Source: Paraburkholderia caffeinitolerans (GTDB lineage: Bacteria; Pseudomonadota; Gammaproteobacteria; Burkholderiales; Burkholderiaceae). From it: a DNA stretch of 64,000 bases. The stretch lies in the NCBI RefSeq assembly GCF_902859945.1, contig NZ_CADIKL010000003.1:62001-126000 (forward strand), in the 5' to 3' direction. The notes under the pieces were generated by a model. The model did not search any database, was not told the origin of the DNA, and saw only the letters and a program-made list of their open reading frames with translations. Shown one piece after another: positions 14,971 to 23,594 of this stretch (positions within the stretch are counted from its first letter, which is position 1; each line of letters begins with the position of its first letter). The translations under genes were made by a program, and so were the position numbers.

Positions 14971-17418
14971 TCATTCTTCCGGAAGCCGGATCACGCTTGC
15001 GTCCTTGCGAAGAATCCAGGACGCCGCAAGCATCTGCTTGCAGTGATGCGCGAGCAGCTTCACGTCCTGCGCGAATTCGCTCGCCAGGCCGGGCGAGCGC
15101 TCCGTTTCCACCACCATCGTGTCGAGTTCGCGCGTCATGCGCTTCGTGATTTCGATTTGATCGTCGGGGATCGGCGTGCCGGCTTCGGCGGCCACCAGGT
15201 TCTCGCGCACGCAGTTGAGCGCGTGTTCTAGCGCATCGAGTTGGGTGCCCGGCCCGGCCTTCGCTGTGTCGCGCAACAGCGGCGCCGTGGCCGTGATCTG
15301 CGAGGCCAGCACGTGACCGCGCACGAGCAGGTCGTTGAGTTCGGGAACGAACTTCTGCGCCGACTTTGGCTCGAGCATCATGCGCTGGAATGCCTGGCCG
15401 AGATTGGCGAACGCCACATGCACGTTCTTGCGTGCGAGCCGGTAGCGGAAGTCGCGTGCGAGCGCGGGGACGGCGGCGCCAGCCGAGGCCGATGGCGGCG
15501 GTTTCGTTGCGGCTTCTTCGGTTGCGGCTTCGACCACAACGTCGGCTTGCTCGCCGGCGGCCTGCGCCAGGTCGCGAGGCGTGTTCTGGGTCACAGTGTT
15601 CACCATCGGCGCACCGCTCGATACCGCCGCGAAGGCCGGCCCGCGTGGCGCCGCTTCGGCGGTCGGTGCCGCTCCCGCAAACGCCGGCTGCGCGCCGCGC
15701 GTGCGTCCACTCCACCACCAGCTCGCTTCCAGATAGCTGCGCGTCGCCGCGATCATGTCGTTCACGAGCTTGCCCATCAGTCGGTATTCCCAGTAGGGGA
15801 ACAGATGGCTCGCGCCGACGGCGATCATGCAGCCCACGACGGTGTCGATCGCGCGCTCGCCGATGATGCGCATGTTCCCCGGCGCAAGCAGATGAAACAT
15901 CAGCAGCACGTAGGCCGAGGTGAACACCACGCTCGCCGTGTAGTTGAAGAGCAGCAGGCTGTAGCTCATCACCATCGCCGCGAACATCGAGACGAGCAGC
16001 ACGAGCGGCTGCTTCACGAGCAGGATGAGCGCGATGCTCGCCGCGCAGCCGATCAGCGTGCCGACGATACGCTGCGCGTTGCGCTGGCGCGTGAGCGAAT
16101 AGCCGGGCTTGAGAATGATGATGCTCGTCATCACGATCCAGTAGGCGTTCGTGAGCGGCAACAGGCGCCCGAGCCAGAAGCCCACGGCCACGGCGATCGT
16201 CACGCGCAGCGCGTGGCGAAAGCTCGGCGAGGCCATCGTGAGATTCGAGAAGATCTGCAGGAAGGGCACGCGCCGGCTCGTCACGAAGCGCTCGAGCGCC
16301 TCGTCGATGCGCAGCTCTGTCTCGGTCGGCGGCGTGTCGTTCGCGAGGTCGCGGCGCATCCGGTCGATCAGGCGCGTCGCGCTCCAGATGCGACGGAACG
16401 AGGCCGAGACCGCCGCGTAGACCTCGGGGTCCGTCGCGGGCAGATCGCGCTTCTTGAGCAACTCGAGTTCATATTCGATTGCGCGCAACTCGGCTTTCAC
16501 GTTGATGGCCGCGCGCGGTGCCTCGTTTTGCAGCGTGGCGAGGCCGATATCTTCGAGATCGGCGGCGGCCTTGCGGATCAGGTCGCGGTAGAACGCCAGC
16601 AGATCGGAGCCGCCGAAGGTGTTGCGAACGAGCGGGTAGTCGGTGTGCGCGCCCACGAACAACTCGTGCAGGTCGACCGTATTGATGAACAGGTTGAAGT
16701 GCATCGCGCGGCGCGCGTCGATCTTGCCGCTCTTGAGCTTGGGCAGGTTGCGCAGGACGATGTCGCGCGCGGCGTCCTGGCGTTCGACCGCGGCAATCTG
16801 CTTGGCGACGAGGTTGCGGTAGCACTCGTCGAGATCGTTGTCGAGGTCGAAGAACTGCGCGCGCGCAAGCAGATAGTCGGCGCATGCGAACACGCTTTCG
16901 GCGATCGCCTGCTGTTCGATGCGATCGAGCATCAGACGGCTCACGAGTGTGGACCAGCCCGTGTACCAGAGGCCGCCCAGCAGGATCCACGACGCGTTGA
17001 CGAGCGCCTGGTGCGGCGTGAAATGGTCTTCGAGCGTCATCACCATCATGAACAGCGTGGCGAAGCTGATCTGCGGCCAGCGGTTGCCGTAGACGACGAT
17101 CAGCGAGAGCGCGAAGGTGAGCGGCACGACGGTGGCCCACAGCGCGATCGGGCTGAAGGTGGCGAGTCCGGTTGCATACGCGGAGAGAAAGCCGATCGCG
17201 CTGCACGCGAGCATCTCGTTGCGCTTGTATTTGAGCGGGCCCGGCATGTCGACGACGCAGGCGCCGAGCGCGCCGGTCGAGATCGTGAAACCGAGATCGC
17301 TCTTGTCGAACACGAACAGGCACAGGATGGCCGGAAGCGAGATGCCGACTGCGATGCGCAGGCCGCCGTAGAAATACTGGCTGTAAAGGAACTTCCTGAT
17401 TTCTACGGAGTAGCGCAT
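14971..17418 (-). CDS. FUSC-family inner-membrane protein (YccS/aromatic efflux-like)
   Basis: An 815-residue protein with two membrane blocks, each of about five to six helices (about residues 15-175 and 395-540), each followed by a cytoplasmic region, which is the FUSC/YccS architecture. The second block contains the conserved segment YWIVMTSIIILKPGYSLTRQR. The C-terminal cytoplasmic part has a low-complexity Ala/Pro/Glu insertion (about 565-650) then a helical domain. The family includes fusaric-acid resistance and p-hydroxybenzoate efflux pumps (AaeB). Partner membrane-fusion genes (AaeA-like) are not adjacent here, so an efflux role is tentative. Confidence 0.82.
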   Translation of the reverse strand: MRYSVEIRKFLYSQYFYGGLRIAVGISLPAILCLFVFDKSDLGFTISTGALGACVVDMPGPLKYKRNEMLACSAIGFLSAYATGLATFSPIALWATVVPLTFALSLIVVYGNRWPQISFATLFMMVMTLEDHFTPHQALVNASWILLGGLWYTGWSTLVSRLMLDRIEQQAIAESVFACADYLLARAQFFDLDNDLDECYRNLVAKQIAAVERQDAARDIVLRNLPKLKSGKIDARRAMHFNLFINTVDLHELFVGAHTDYPLVRNTFGGSDLLAFYRDLIRKAAADLEDIGLATLQNEAPRAAINVKAELRAIEYELELLKKRDLPATDPEVYAAVSASFRRIWSATRLIDRMRRDLANDTPPTETELRIDEALERFVTSRRVPFLQIFSNLTMASPSFRHALRVTIAVAVGFWLGRLLPLTNAYWIVMTSIIILKPGYSLTRQRNAQRIVGTLIGCAASIALILLVKQPLVLLVSMFAAMVMSYSLLLFNYTASVVFTSAYVLLMFHLLAPGNMRIIGERAIDTVVGCMIAVGASHLFPYWEYRLMGKLVNDMIAATRSYLEASWWWSGRTRGAQPAFAGAAPTAEAAPRGPAFAAVSSGAPMVNTVTQNTPRDLAQAAGEQADVVVEAATEEAATKPPPSASAGAAVPALARDFRYRLARKNVHVAFANLGQAFQRMMLEPKSAQKFVPELNDLLVRGHVLASQITATAPLLRDTAKAGPGTQLDALEHALNCVRENLVAAEAGTPIPDDQIEITKRMTRELDTMVVETERSPGLASEFAQDVKLLAHHCKQMLAASWILRKDASVIRLPEE

Positions 17419-17548
17419 CGACTGCCGGAGGTGTTCGGGTGCGGACGGTGCGCCGCGGACTGTGGCGCTGAGTTTAAATGATTTCGGGCGCGATCTGTCC
17501 GTCTCTGTATTGCGGCGGGGCGGCCCGTGCGGGCGGGCTGCGCGTCAG

Positions 17549-18202
17549 TCAATCCGCGCCCAGCGTGGAGGCGTCGCCGAGCAGCCCGCGCGTGCCGCGG
17601 ATGCGCCGCATGCGCGTGCGATACCAGAAGGTCCAGGCGAGCAGCGCGCTGAATATGCCATAGCCGATTATCGGCAAGACGATCAGGACGCGCTCGATCG
17701 GCCAGGTGGCGGCGAGGTACGTGCGCAGGGCGGCATCGGCCATGAGTCCGGCGCCCCAGACGACGGTGAGCAGACGCATGGCGCTCACGAAACCGCGGTT
17801 TTCGTTCCACAGCAGTTCGAGCCGCGCGGGGCCATCGCCCGTTTCGCGCGCAACCGTGGCGCGCGCCAGGTAGAACACCAGCGGGCGCTTTGCCAGCAGC
17901 GAGAACAGAAACGCGGCGCCGATCGCGCCCGAGGCGAAGCTTTCGCGCATCAGCAGCATGCGTGTGCTGCCGCCGAACGCCATGGCGACGAGCGAGAGCA
18001 CGATGCCGAGCAGGATGACTGCCGAAAGCGCGTCGACGCGCCGGAAGCGCACGAGTTCGACGATGCTCCAGGCAAGCGGCGGAATGGCCGAGGCGATGAG
18101 GCCGCCGAACTCGCCCCAGTGCGGTTGGGCGAGTCGGTAGGCGACCCACGGCAGCAACAGGTTGACGGCCAGTTCGGCAACGAATGCTGGACGCAGCTTC
18201 AT
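17549..18202 (-). CDS. VC0807-family-like six-helix membrane protein
   Basis: A 217-residue polytopic protein with about six hydrophobic segments and the segments VELVRFRRVDALS and LAKRPLVFYLAR that recall the VC0807 family, whose function is not known. The Met at 18202 is taken as start because 72 residues of in-frame sequence upstream are non-hydrophobic and overlap the promoter region. It ends with a basic cytoplasmic tail. The FUSC gene starts about 130 bases downstream on the same strand, so they may be co-transcribed, but the gap leaves room for a separate promoter. Confidence 0.7.
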   Translation of the reverse strand: MKLRPAFVAELAVNLLLPWVAYRLAQPHWGEFGGLIASAIPPLAWSIVELVRFRRVDALSAVILLGIVLSLVAMAFGGSTRMLLMRESFASGAIGAAFLFSLLAKRPLVFYLARATVARETGDGPARLELLWNENRGFVSAMRLLTVVWGAGLMADAALRTYLAATWPIERVLIVLPIIGYGIFSALLAWTFWYRTRMRRIRGTRGLLGDASTLGAD

Positions 18203-18462
18203 GCGAGGTGCGCTCCAGAAAGGGATGAAGAAAGTATGAGCCGAGGGCAGGCTATCGGCAAACGGCCTGCGATGGCCCATGATACGCGCGTATGCATATC
18301 GTGTGCCCGAGCTTCGGTGGCCGGGGTCGCGCTCGCGGGTCTTGCTGCAAGTCGGGCGCCGCACGTCGTCATGCATCTCCACGTGCCGCCTTATGCGACA
18401 CTGCGAATCTTGGCCCAACCAGTCACAACCCGGCCGCCTTACTCCTGCATTTTTCGTCCATC

Positions 18463-18867
18463 ATGATTGCCCGTCCGCCTGTTCCGCTACACGAAGTCGA
18501 GCTTTTTGCCGTTCGCGCTCAGGGTGCGGGCGGGCAGAACGTCAACAAGGTGTCGAGTGCGATTCATCTGCGCTTCGACATTCGCGCATCGTCGCTGCCC
18601 GAGGTGCTCAAGATGCGCCTGCTCGCACTCGCCGATCGGCGTATCTCGCACGAGGGCGTGGTCGTCATCAAGTCTCAGGAATACCGCACGCAGGAGCAGA
18701 ATCGCGCCGCCGCGCTTGAGCGTCTCGAGGCGCTGATCGACAGCGTGAGCGTGATGAGAAAGGCGCGCGTGGCCACCCGGCCCACGCGTGCGTCGAAGCT
18801 GCGCCGCCTCGATAGCAAGATGCGCAAGGGAGAAGTGAAAGCGGGGCGGCGCCGCGTGCTCGAATGA
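18463..18867 (+). CDS. arfB: Alternative ribosome-rescue factor ArfB (peptidyl-tRNA hydrolase YaeJ)
   Basis: A 134-residue release-factor-like hydrolase that frees ribosomes stalled at mRNA ends. The catalytic GGQ lies in [15 protein letters not shown] (residues 22-36), and the C-terminal basic tail ([13 protein letters not shown]) is the segment that enters the empty mRNA channel in characterised ArfB. Length agrees with the family (about 135-140). Start at 18463 gives the usual short N-terminus before the domain; in-frame codons upstream lack similarity. It is divergent from the VC0807-like gene and convergent with the EAL gene. Confidence 0.92.
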   Translation: MIARPPVPLHEVELFAVRAQGAGGQNVNKVSSAIHLRFDIRASSLPEVLKMRLLALADRRISHEGVVVIKSQEYRTQEQNRAAALERLEALIDSVSVMRKARVATRPTRASKLRRLDSKMRKGEVKAGRRRVLE

Positions 18868-18912
18868 AGCGACTGAGGTGACGGAGGTGGCTGATGTGAC
18901 CGCGCCGTGCGC

Positions 18913-20199
18913 TCAAGCCTGTGCTGGGTCCGGCGGCGGTTCGCGCAGGGTCAGAGCCGGCGGGAAATCGGCGCACAACACGTGTGTCTCGCCCGCGTAG
19001 TCGAGCGCAATGGCGGCGGTGTAGCACAGCGCGCCATCATGAAGCGAGTAGTGTGGGCCCATCACGGTCACGCGTCCGGGTGCGGCAAGCGCGCGCCGGA
19101 AGTATTCGCGGCGCGACCAGTTGCTGTGGATGTCGGGATAGAGCGGCGCGAGCCGGGCGGGCGGCCCGAGGCCCGGCGCGGCGATCGACGGCGCATGCTG
19201 CTCGCCCTGGTCATTTGCCGCGAAGACGCGCAGCGCACCGGCGTGCTCGAAAATCGCCGTCGCTGCCGCTTCGAGCGTACCTCCCGCAGTCAGCACGCGC
19301 GCTCCGTGCAGCATGACGCGCGTAACCTCGCCAAGATCGACCTGCTCGTGCAACTGGCTGTGGCGCTGATAGTCGGCGAAGCGCTGCCACATCGTTTGCG
19401 CGAGCGCGGGCGCAGCGGCGCTGGCCTCACGCACCACAGCATGCGGCTGACCGAACCAGAAGCCCTGCACGAGATCGATGTCCGCCTCCATCAACACCAT
19501 CAGTTCGTTTTCGGTTTCGACACCTTCGGCAAGCACCATCGCGCCCGCATGATGAAGGATCGAAACGAGACTGGCGATGAACGAAACATGGCTCTCGCCG
19601 TTGGCTGCGCGCTGCACGAGCGAGCGGTCGAGCTTGACGATGTCGGGACGGTAGCGCCAGACGCGGTCGAAGTTCGAAAACCCCGAGCCAAAGTCGTCGA
19701 GCGCCACGAGAAAGTCGCGTCCGCCCGGCGGCGGGCGGGCTTCCAGAAACGATGCCGGTTCGTCGCCGGCGCGCTGCTCGAGCACTTCGATCACCACGCG
19801 CTCGTGCGGGAACGCGAAGTGGCGGCATAGCGCGTCGATGGCGGCTTGCGTTGGCCAGTCGCCGGGCGTGGGGCGCGGCAGCGAGTTCAGAAAGAGCCAG
19901 CCCGAAGCGACACCCTGTGCGGTGAAGTTGGCGAGATGGAGGCAACGCGCGAGTTCGTCGAGTTCGCGCGCGGCTTCAGGCGTCGCGCGCGCGAATAGTG
20001 CGGTGGGTCCGGTGCTGGCGTGCTCGGCGCCGACGATGCGTAACAACGCTTCGTAGCCGACCACGCGTTGATGCGTGATCGAGAGCACAGGTTGGAAAGC
20101 GCTTTCGAGCAGCGTCGAGCGCCAGCGCGCCCGAAAGCGCCCGTCATGCGGTTCCAGGTGCCTGAGCAGCGTGGCGAGCGATGCCTGCGTATTCGACAT
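18913..20199 (-). CDS. EAL-domain cyclic-di-GMP phosphodiesterase with C-terminal YkuI/Cache-like domain
   Basis: A 428-residue cytoplasmic protein. The EAL domain (about 30-270) keeps the catalytic set: E50 in YEALLR, the Asn in LFLNSLP, the Glu in VIEVLEQ, the two Asp in ALDDFGSGFS, the Lys in IVKLDRS, AEGVET and the loop QGFWFG. It is therefore predicted to be an active c-di-GMP phosphodiesterase. The C-terminal part contains NWSRREYFRRAL, GRVTVMGPHYSL and HVLCADF, which resembles the PAS/Cache-like domain of Bacillus YkuI and may sense a small ligand. No GGDEF domain is present. Start at 20199 is preferred over GTG at 20238. Confidence 0.86.
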   Translation of the reverse strand: MSNTQASLATLLRHLEPHDGRFRARWRSTLLESAFQPVLSITHQRVVGYEALLRIVGAEHASTGPTALFARATPEAARELDELARCLHLANFTAQGVASGWLFLNSLPRPTPGDWPTQAAIDALCRHFAFPHERVVIEVLEQRAGDEPASFLEARPPPGGRDFLVALDDFGSGFSNFDRVWRYRPDIVKLDRSLVQRAANGESHVSFIASLVSILHHAGAMVLAEGVETENELMVLMEADIDLVQGFWFGQPHAVVREASAAAPALAQTMWQRFADYQRHSQLHEQVDLGEVTRVMLHGARVLTAGGTLEAAATAIFEHAGALRVFAANDQGEQHAPSIAAPGLGPPARLAPLYPDIHSNWSRREYFRRALAAPGRVTVMGPHYSLHDGALCYTAAIALDYAGETHVLCADFPPALTLREPPPDPAQA

Positions 20200-20438
20200 G
20201 ACGCTGGAGCGCGCCTCACGGCGCTTGATTGAAGTCACTGACGGGTTGCACCAGGCAAAGCGGTGCCTGGGCAGTACGCTTTACCGCCAGTGTACGGAGT
20301 ATCGGCAAATTATGCTTGCCAGGCTGTCGAGCCGCGTCGTGGGGCTGCGGGGGGAGAGCGGCCGATGCTCGATGGCGGGCTCGTTGCGCGGCTTGGGAGC
20401 CGCGCGATTCTCACTCAATGCGTTACTCTGATGAGCAA

Positions 20439-20699
20439 TTAGTGAGCCGTGCCGGGCACATCGAGGATCAGGATGATGGTCCAGTCGGCATCGCCCTCGT
20501 GGTGATATTGGCGTTCGGCGACGATGAACGGCTGTTGCTTGCCCTGCGGGCCGAGGAACAGGACGTCGCCTTCCATCGGCAGGCATTCGATGGGGGGCAG
20601 CGCAAGAAAGGCGTCGCCGTCTTTGCTGCGCGGCATCAGCTTTTCGATCTTGCGGGATGCCGCTTCAGTCCATTCGATGTCGAGCTGGATGTTACTCAT
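20439..20699 (-). CDS. Conserved small protein of unknown function
   Basis: An 86-residue soluble protein, start at Met 20699 (MSNIQLDIEWTEAASRKIE). It is acidic with mixed beta-strand pattern (GDVLFLGPQGKQQPFIVAERQYHH and the following strand WTIILILDVP) and has no signal peptide. I do not recognise a family with certainty. A good T-rich upstream region exists but no clear promoter. It lies between the EAL gene and a small exported-protein gene, all on the minus strand but widely spaced, so they are probably separate transcripts. Confidence 0.65.
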   Translation of the reverse strand: MSNIQLDIEWTEAASRKIEKLMPRSKDGDAFLALPPIECLPMEGDVLFLGPQGKQQPFIVAERQYHHEGDADWTIILILDVPGTAH

Positions 20700-20818
20700 G
20701 AATGTTTCTCCGCGCGAGTCGCGCACAAACAGGTGGTGGATTCCGGGGTGCGCGACTTTAGCATACCGCGCGAGGCGACTTGCGGGTGCACGGGCTCCTC
20801 GGTGTCAGGCACGGACAA

Positions 20819-20853
20819 GAAAAAAGCCGATGCCAGGGGACTGGCATCGGCTT
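20819..20853 (-). terminator. Intrinsic terminator on the minus strand
   Basis: Perfect 13-base stem (AAGCCGATGCCAG at 20824-20836 with its complement at 20841-20853) and a GGGA loop. On the minus strand the stem is followed by a T tract, so it ends the transcript of the small exported-protein gene whose stop is 145 bases upstream. Confidence 0.8.
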
Positions 20854-20997
20854 GTTCGGCATGGCGCAGTGCAGGTGTTGCTATGCAATACGGCGCCGCA
20901 ATGTTGAGCAGGCTCACCGAGGTCGGCCGTGAAAACGGTGACGAGCGCATGCGCGCCGCGCCCGCCCTGCACGGCCACGAGTGCAGACGAGCAAACT

Positions 20998-21240
20998 TTA
21001 CTGCGCAGCCTTGGCCGGAGCCTTGTGATGGCTGCTGCCTTTCTTGTGATGCTTTGCGGGCATCGGGGCCGGTGCCTCCGCGGCAGCCTGCTGGCGCGTC
21101 TGCAGATCTTGCGCACGCTGCTCGACGTCGGCGGCCTTGGCCGGATCAGTGCTCATGGTGACGCCATTTTCCGTTTGCGCATACGCAGCGCCCGTGAGGG
21201 CGGAAAGCGAAATCAGGACTGCGAGGGACACTTTTTTCAT
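20998..21240 (-). CDS. Small exported Lys/His/Ala-rich protein
   Basis: An 80-residue protein with a clear signal peptide (MKKVSLAVLISLSALTGAAYA, cleavage after AYA) and a 59-residue mature chain that is helical and ends in a basic Lys/His-rich tail (AKHHKKGSSHHKAPAKAAQ). Start is the ATG at 21240; a GTG one codon upstream is possible, but GGAGG is correctly spaced for the ATG. A strong intrinsic terminator lies downstream. Function is unknown; metal or nucleic-acid contact by the His/Lys tail is speculation. Confidence 0.75.
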   Translation of the reverse strand: MKKVSLAVLISLSALTGAAYAQTENGVTMSTDPAKAADVEQRAQDLQTRQQAAAEAPAPMPAKHHKKGSSHHKAPAKAAQ

Positions 21241-21433
21241 CACTAACCTCCGAAGGAGCGGTTTATGGACCCAGCCTGTGCCTGCTCAAGCAGGATTGGC
21301 ATGCCATTCTAACGATCGAATACTCGTTCCAGATGACATCGCATAAGGCGTGCGCGTGCCTGTTACACATCTTTACATATCCCGGTGGATCTTGTCGCGT
21401 GTTAGTCATCGCCCGTGCATTTGGGCGTGTGAT

Positions 21434-22234
21434 CTAGAACCAGCCGAGCATCCTGTACACATGGAACTGCGCAATGCCGATCAGTTCGTGCAACGCCGTT
21501 TCGGTGTCGCGCAGATTGGCTCGACGCGGCCACATGCCGGTGCGCACGTGGCGCACGTCGGATACCGCCGGCACGGGATTCATTTGAAAGCGATGGAAAT
21601 CCAGCATCGCGCGCGGCATGTGGTAAGCCGAGGTTACGACGAAGAGCGTATCCGCGCGCTGGGCGTGCACGATCGGCGCAACGTTGCGCGCGTTCTCCCA
21701 GGTCGTGAGGCTGCGGTTCTCCAGCACGAGGTCGCTTTTCGCGATACCCGCTCGCAATAGCAACGGGGCGTAGGTATCGGCTTCGCTGGCGGCGTGATGC
21801 TGCGGGTTGCCGCCGCTCACGATCACCTTGCACACGCCGCCGGCCGCGAGGCAGCGTGCTTGCAGCGCGGCGGCCATCGCAATGCGCGCGTAGACGTCGG
21901 GCTTGGGCACGAGCGTGCCGTCGGCGCGTTCGTTTGTGCCGCCGCCTAGCATGACGATGGCCGTGCGTGCGCCGAAAGCGGAAGCGGGTGTCGTTGCCGG
22001 AACATAGGGAGTGCGATAGTTCGGGGGCTGGGCAAGATCGACTAGCGGTTTGGCCAGCCACCCCGATCCGAGCAGCCAGAAAAGGATGACGGCGATGACC
22101 GCGATGGGCCGCCGCGCGCCACGCCACAGCATGAACAGCGCAAAAAATAGCGCGAATAATCCGAATAGAATCAAGTTGAATGAGGTACCGTATTGTTTTC
22201 GGGATGATTCGTGTCGAGCGCAAAGGCGCCACAT
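21434..22234 (-). CDS. YdcF/SanA-like (DUF218) membrane protein
   Basis: About 266 residues. Two N-terminal hydrophobic helices (about residues 20-38 and 43-60) precede a DUF218 domain with the motifs IVMLGGGTNERADG, SGGNPQHHAASEAD, NRSLTTWENA and VTSAYHMPRA, the glycine-rich and S-x-x-Y/H-M-P-R patterns of the YdcF/ElyC/SanA family. ElyC and SanA act in envelope maintenance (lipid carrier or outer-membrane barrier). Start is uncertain: the Met at 22234 lacks a strong ribosome site, and a longer frame continues to 22306. The domain assignment does not depend on it. Confidence 0.8.
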   Translation of the reverse strand: MWRLCARHESSRKQYGTSFNLILFGLFALFFALFMLWRGARRPIAVIAVILFWLLGSGWLAKPLVDLAQPPNYRTPYVPATTPASAFGARTAIVMLGGGTNERADGTLVPKPDVYARIAMAAALQARCLAAGGVCKVIVSGGNPQHHAASEADTYAPLLLRAGIAKSDLVLENRSLTTWENARNVAPIVHAQRADTLFVVTSAYHMPRAMLDFHRFQMNPVPAVSDVRHVRTGMWPRRANLRDTETALHELIGIAQFHVYRMLGWF

Positions 22235-22388
22235 GTTCTCGGGGCCCCGAATAACCTGCAGTCCTTGCCACGGCGCTGGGGTACGGCAGGGCGCGTGGCC
22301 GCGCATTGTGCAGCCGTTGCAGCCCTCGCCGGCATTGCGCCGCAGCAGGCGGGATGGCCGCAGGACTGCATTTTAAGAAAGAAGTGAG

Positions 22389-22709
22389 ATGACCACGTAT
22401 TCCAACGAAGCAGTACTCGAAGCGTTGCGGCGGGTTCAGTATCGACAGGTCCCGTGGGCGCGACGCCCGGAAGTCTTTCAATACCTGCGCAACCTGGGGT
22501 TCATGGACACCGTCAGGCAGCGCACCGTTGCTCCTGCCCCTGGCTTTCACGCGCCGGTCGATATCGCTGTGCTGACCGAGCGCGGCCGCGCCGAATTCGC
22601 GCGTCTCTCCCGTGACGAACGCTCCCTGAACTGGACCGAGCAGCGCATGGCCGACTATGTGGCCGATGCGGTCGTGCAGTCTTCCGACGAAGCCGGCCAG
22701 GCCGACTGA
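22389..22709 (+). CDS. Conserved hypothetical protein, winged-helix-like
   Basis: A 106-residue basic-acidic soluble protein (MTTYSNEAVLEALRRVQYRQ). The N-terminal half predicts helices in an HTH-like order with VFQYLRNLGFMDTVRQRT, and the segment VLTERGRAEFARL resembles the wing end of winged-helix proteins (compare L-T-x-x-G in MarR/PadR). This is a weak resemblance only. GAAGTGAG sits before the start. It is divergent from the YdcF-like gene. Confidence 0.65.
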   Translation: MTTYSNEAVLEALRRVQYRQVPWARRPEVFQYLRNLGFMDTVRQRTVAPAPGFHAPVDIAVLTERGRAEFARLSRDERSLNWTEQRMADYVADAVVQSSDEAGQAD

Positions 22710-22721
22710 TAGACGCACTTC

Positions 22722-22752
22722 AAAAAAAAGCCCGTATCGAAAGATACGGGCT
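22722..22752 (-). terminator. Intrinsic terminator on the minus strand
   Basis: Ten-base perfect stem (AGCCCGTATC at 22729-22738, GAAA tetraloop, complement at 22743-22752), followed on the minus strand by eight T residues. It ends a transcript that comes from the right. The stop codon of an open frame (22761) is only eight bases away, which is relevant to the possible frameshift in the gene at 22894-23211. Confidence 0.85.
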
Positions 22753-22893
22753 TACCGGAATTACTGCTGCCACGCTGTGCTTAATGGCAATGAGTAGACC
22801 GGCTTCGGGCGCGGTGGTTCCATCATCTTCACGACGATATTTACGATGTTATCGACGACGCGGGAATCACGCCCGGATGCGTGATCTGTGCGG

Positions 22894-23211
22894 CTATGGG
22901 TTGCGCGACGTGTCCGGGCGATCCGGGCGAGGCGCTGCGCTGCGGCGCGCGTTATCGGCGATGTCGCCACGCAGATTGCCGCGCGGAACCGCTTGCGCCG
23001 AGGCATTGGCGCGAGGGTTCTCGGCAAGTCCCCACGAATGCGTGCCGGTGCGCGCCATGGATACATGCGGCGCGCCAGTGCGCGGTGGCTTGGCCGTGGC
23101 GTCAGGTGTCAGCCAGGACGCGAGCGAGGGCGAAAGTGACAGAAGCGCAAGGAGTGCCAAGGCGCAGAACGAAACCATGAAGCCCCGGTCGTGGAGAGTC
23201 ATGGATTTCAT
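22894..23211 (-). CDS. Small exported protein, possibly frameshifted
   Basis: A 105-residue product with a signal-type N-terminus (hydrophobic core VSFCALALLALLSLSPSLA) and a polar mature part. The start is well supported by GGGAGG a few bases upstream. The frame stops at 22894, but a second frame continues with good codon usage to a stop at 22761, ending VYSLPLSTAWQQ just before a strong terminator. A one-base shift near 22900-22915 would join them into a protein of about 150 residues. Either the gene is disrupted or the longer tail is chance. Function unknown. Confidence 0.5.
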   Translation of the reverse strand: MKSMTLHDRGFMVSFCALALLALLSLSPSLASWLTPDATAKPPRTGAPHVSMARTGTHSWGLAENPRANASAQAVPRGNLRGDIADNARRSAAPRPDRPDTSRNP

Positions 23212-23594
23212 GGGGACCTCCCGTCGTTACGGGTAGTTGACGTTTATAGACATGCCTCTAAGCTAATGTTCCCTGCGAAAGCACGCTGTAAATATTAGTA
23301 ATTAGATGTTTCGCGCACATCGATCCCGGCGTTGCACGGCCAGGTTCGGCTCGGCCAGGTTCGGCCTGGGCCAAGGCGGTCGCGAAGACGCAATGTCGAA
23401 TCTCGGGTGGCGAGTGCACACTGCAGTGGACGCATCGCGCGAAAGGCGTGCGAGGGTAGCCGGCAGAGCTTGCCGGCTGGGGATGTCACACAAGGGGGCC
23501 GCGGCGTGCGCCGCGGAGGTCCGATGCCGGGCTGTGCAGCACCCGGCGGGAAAGTTCGAGAAAAGCGCTGATCTCGTGCTTGTGCCGCACAGGC
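23212..23594. other. Intergenic region without a convincing gene
   Basis: It holds a 14-base direct repeat (CGGCCAGGTTCGGC at 23337-23350 and 23352-23365) and an inverted repeat AGCCGGC/GCCGGCT near 23458-23478. Open frames on both strands are rich in Arg and Ser and look like GC-rich noise. An AT-rich stretch at 23270-23310 may hold the promoter of the minus-strand exported-protein gene. Confidence 0.5.

Noticed and set aside
15241..17481. A 746-codon plus-strand frame opposite the FUSC gene
   Set aside because: His/Arg/Glu-rich shadow of the real membrane protein, without membrane segments or motifs.
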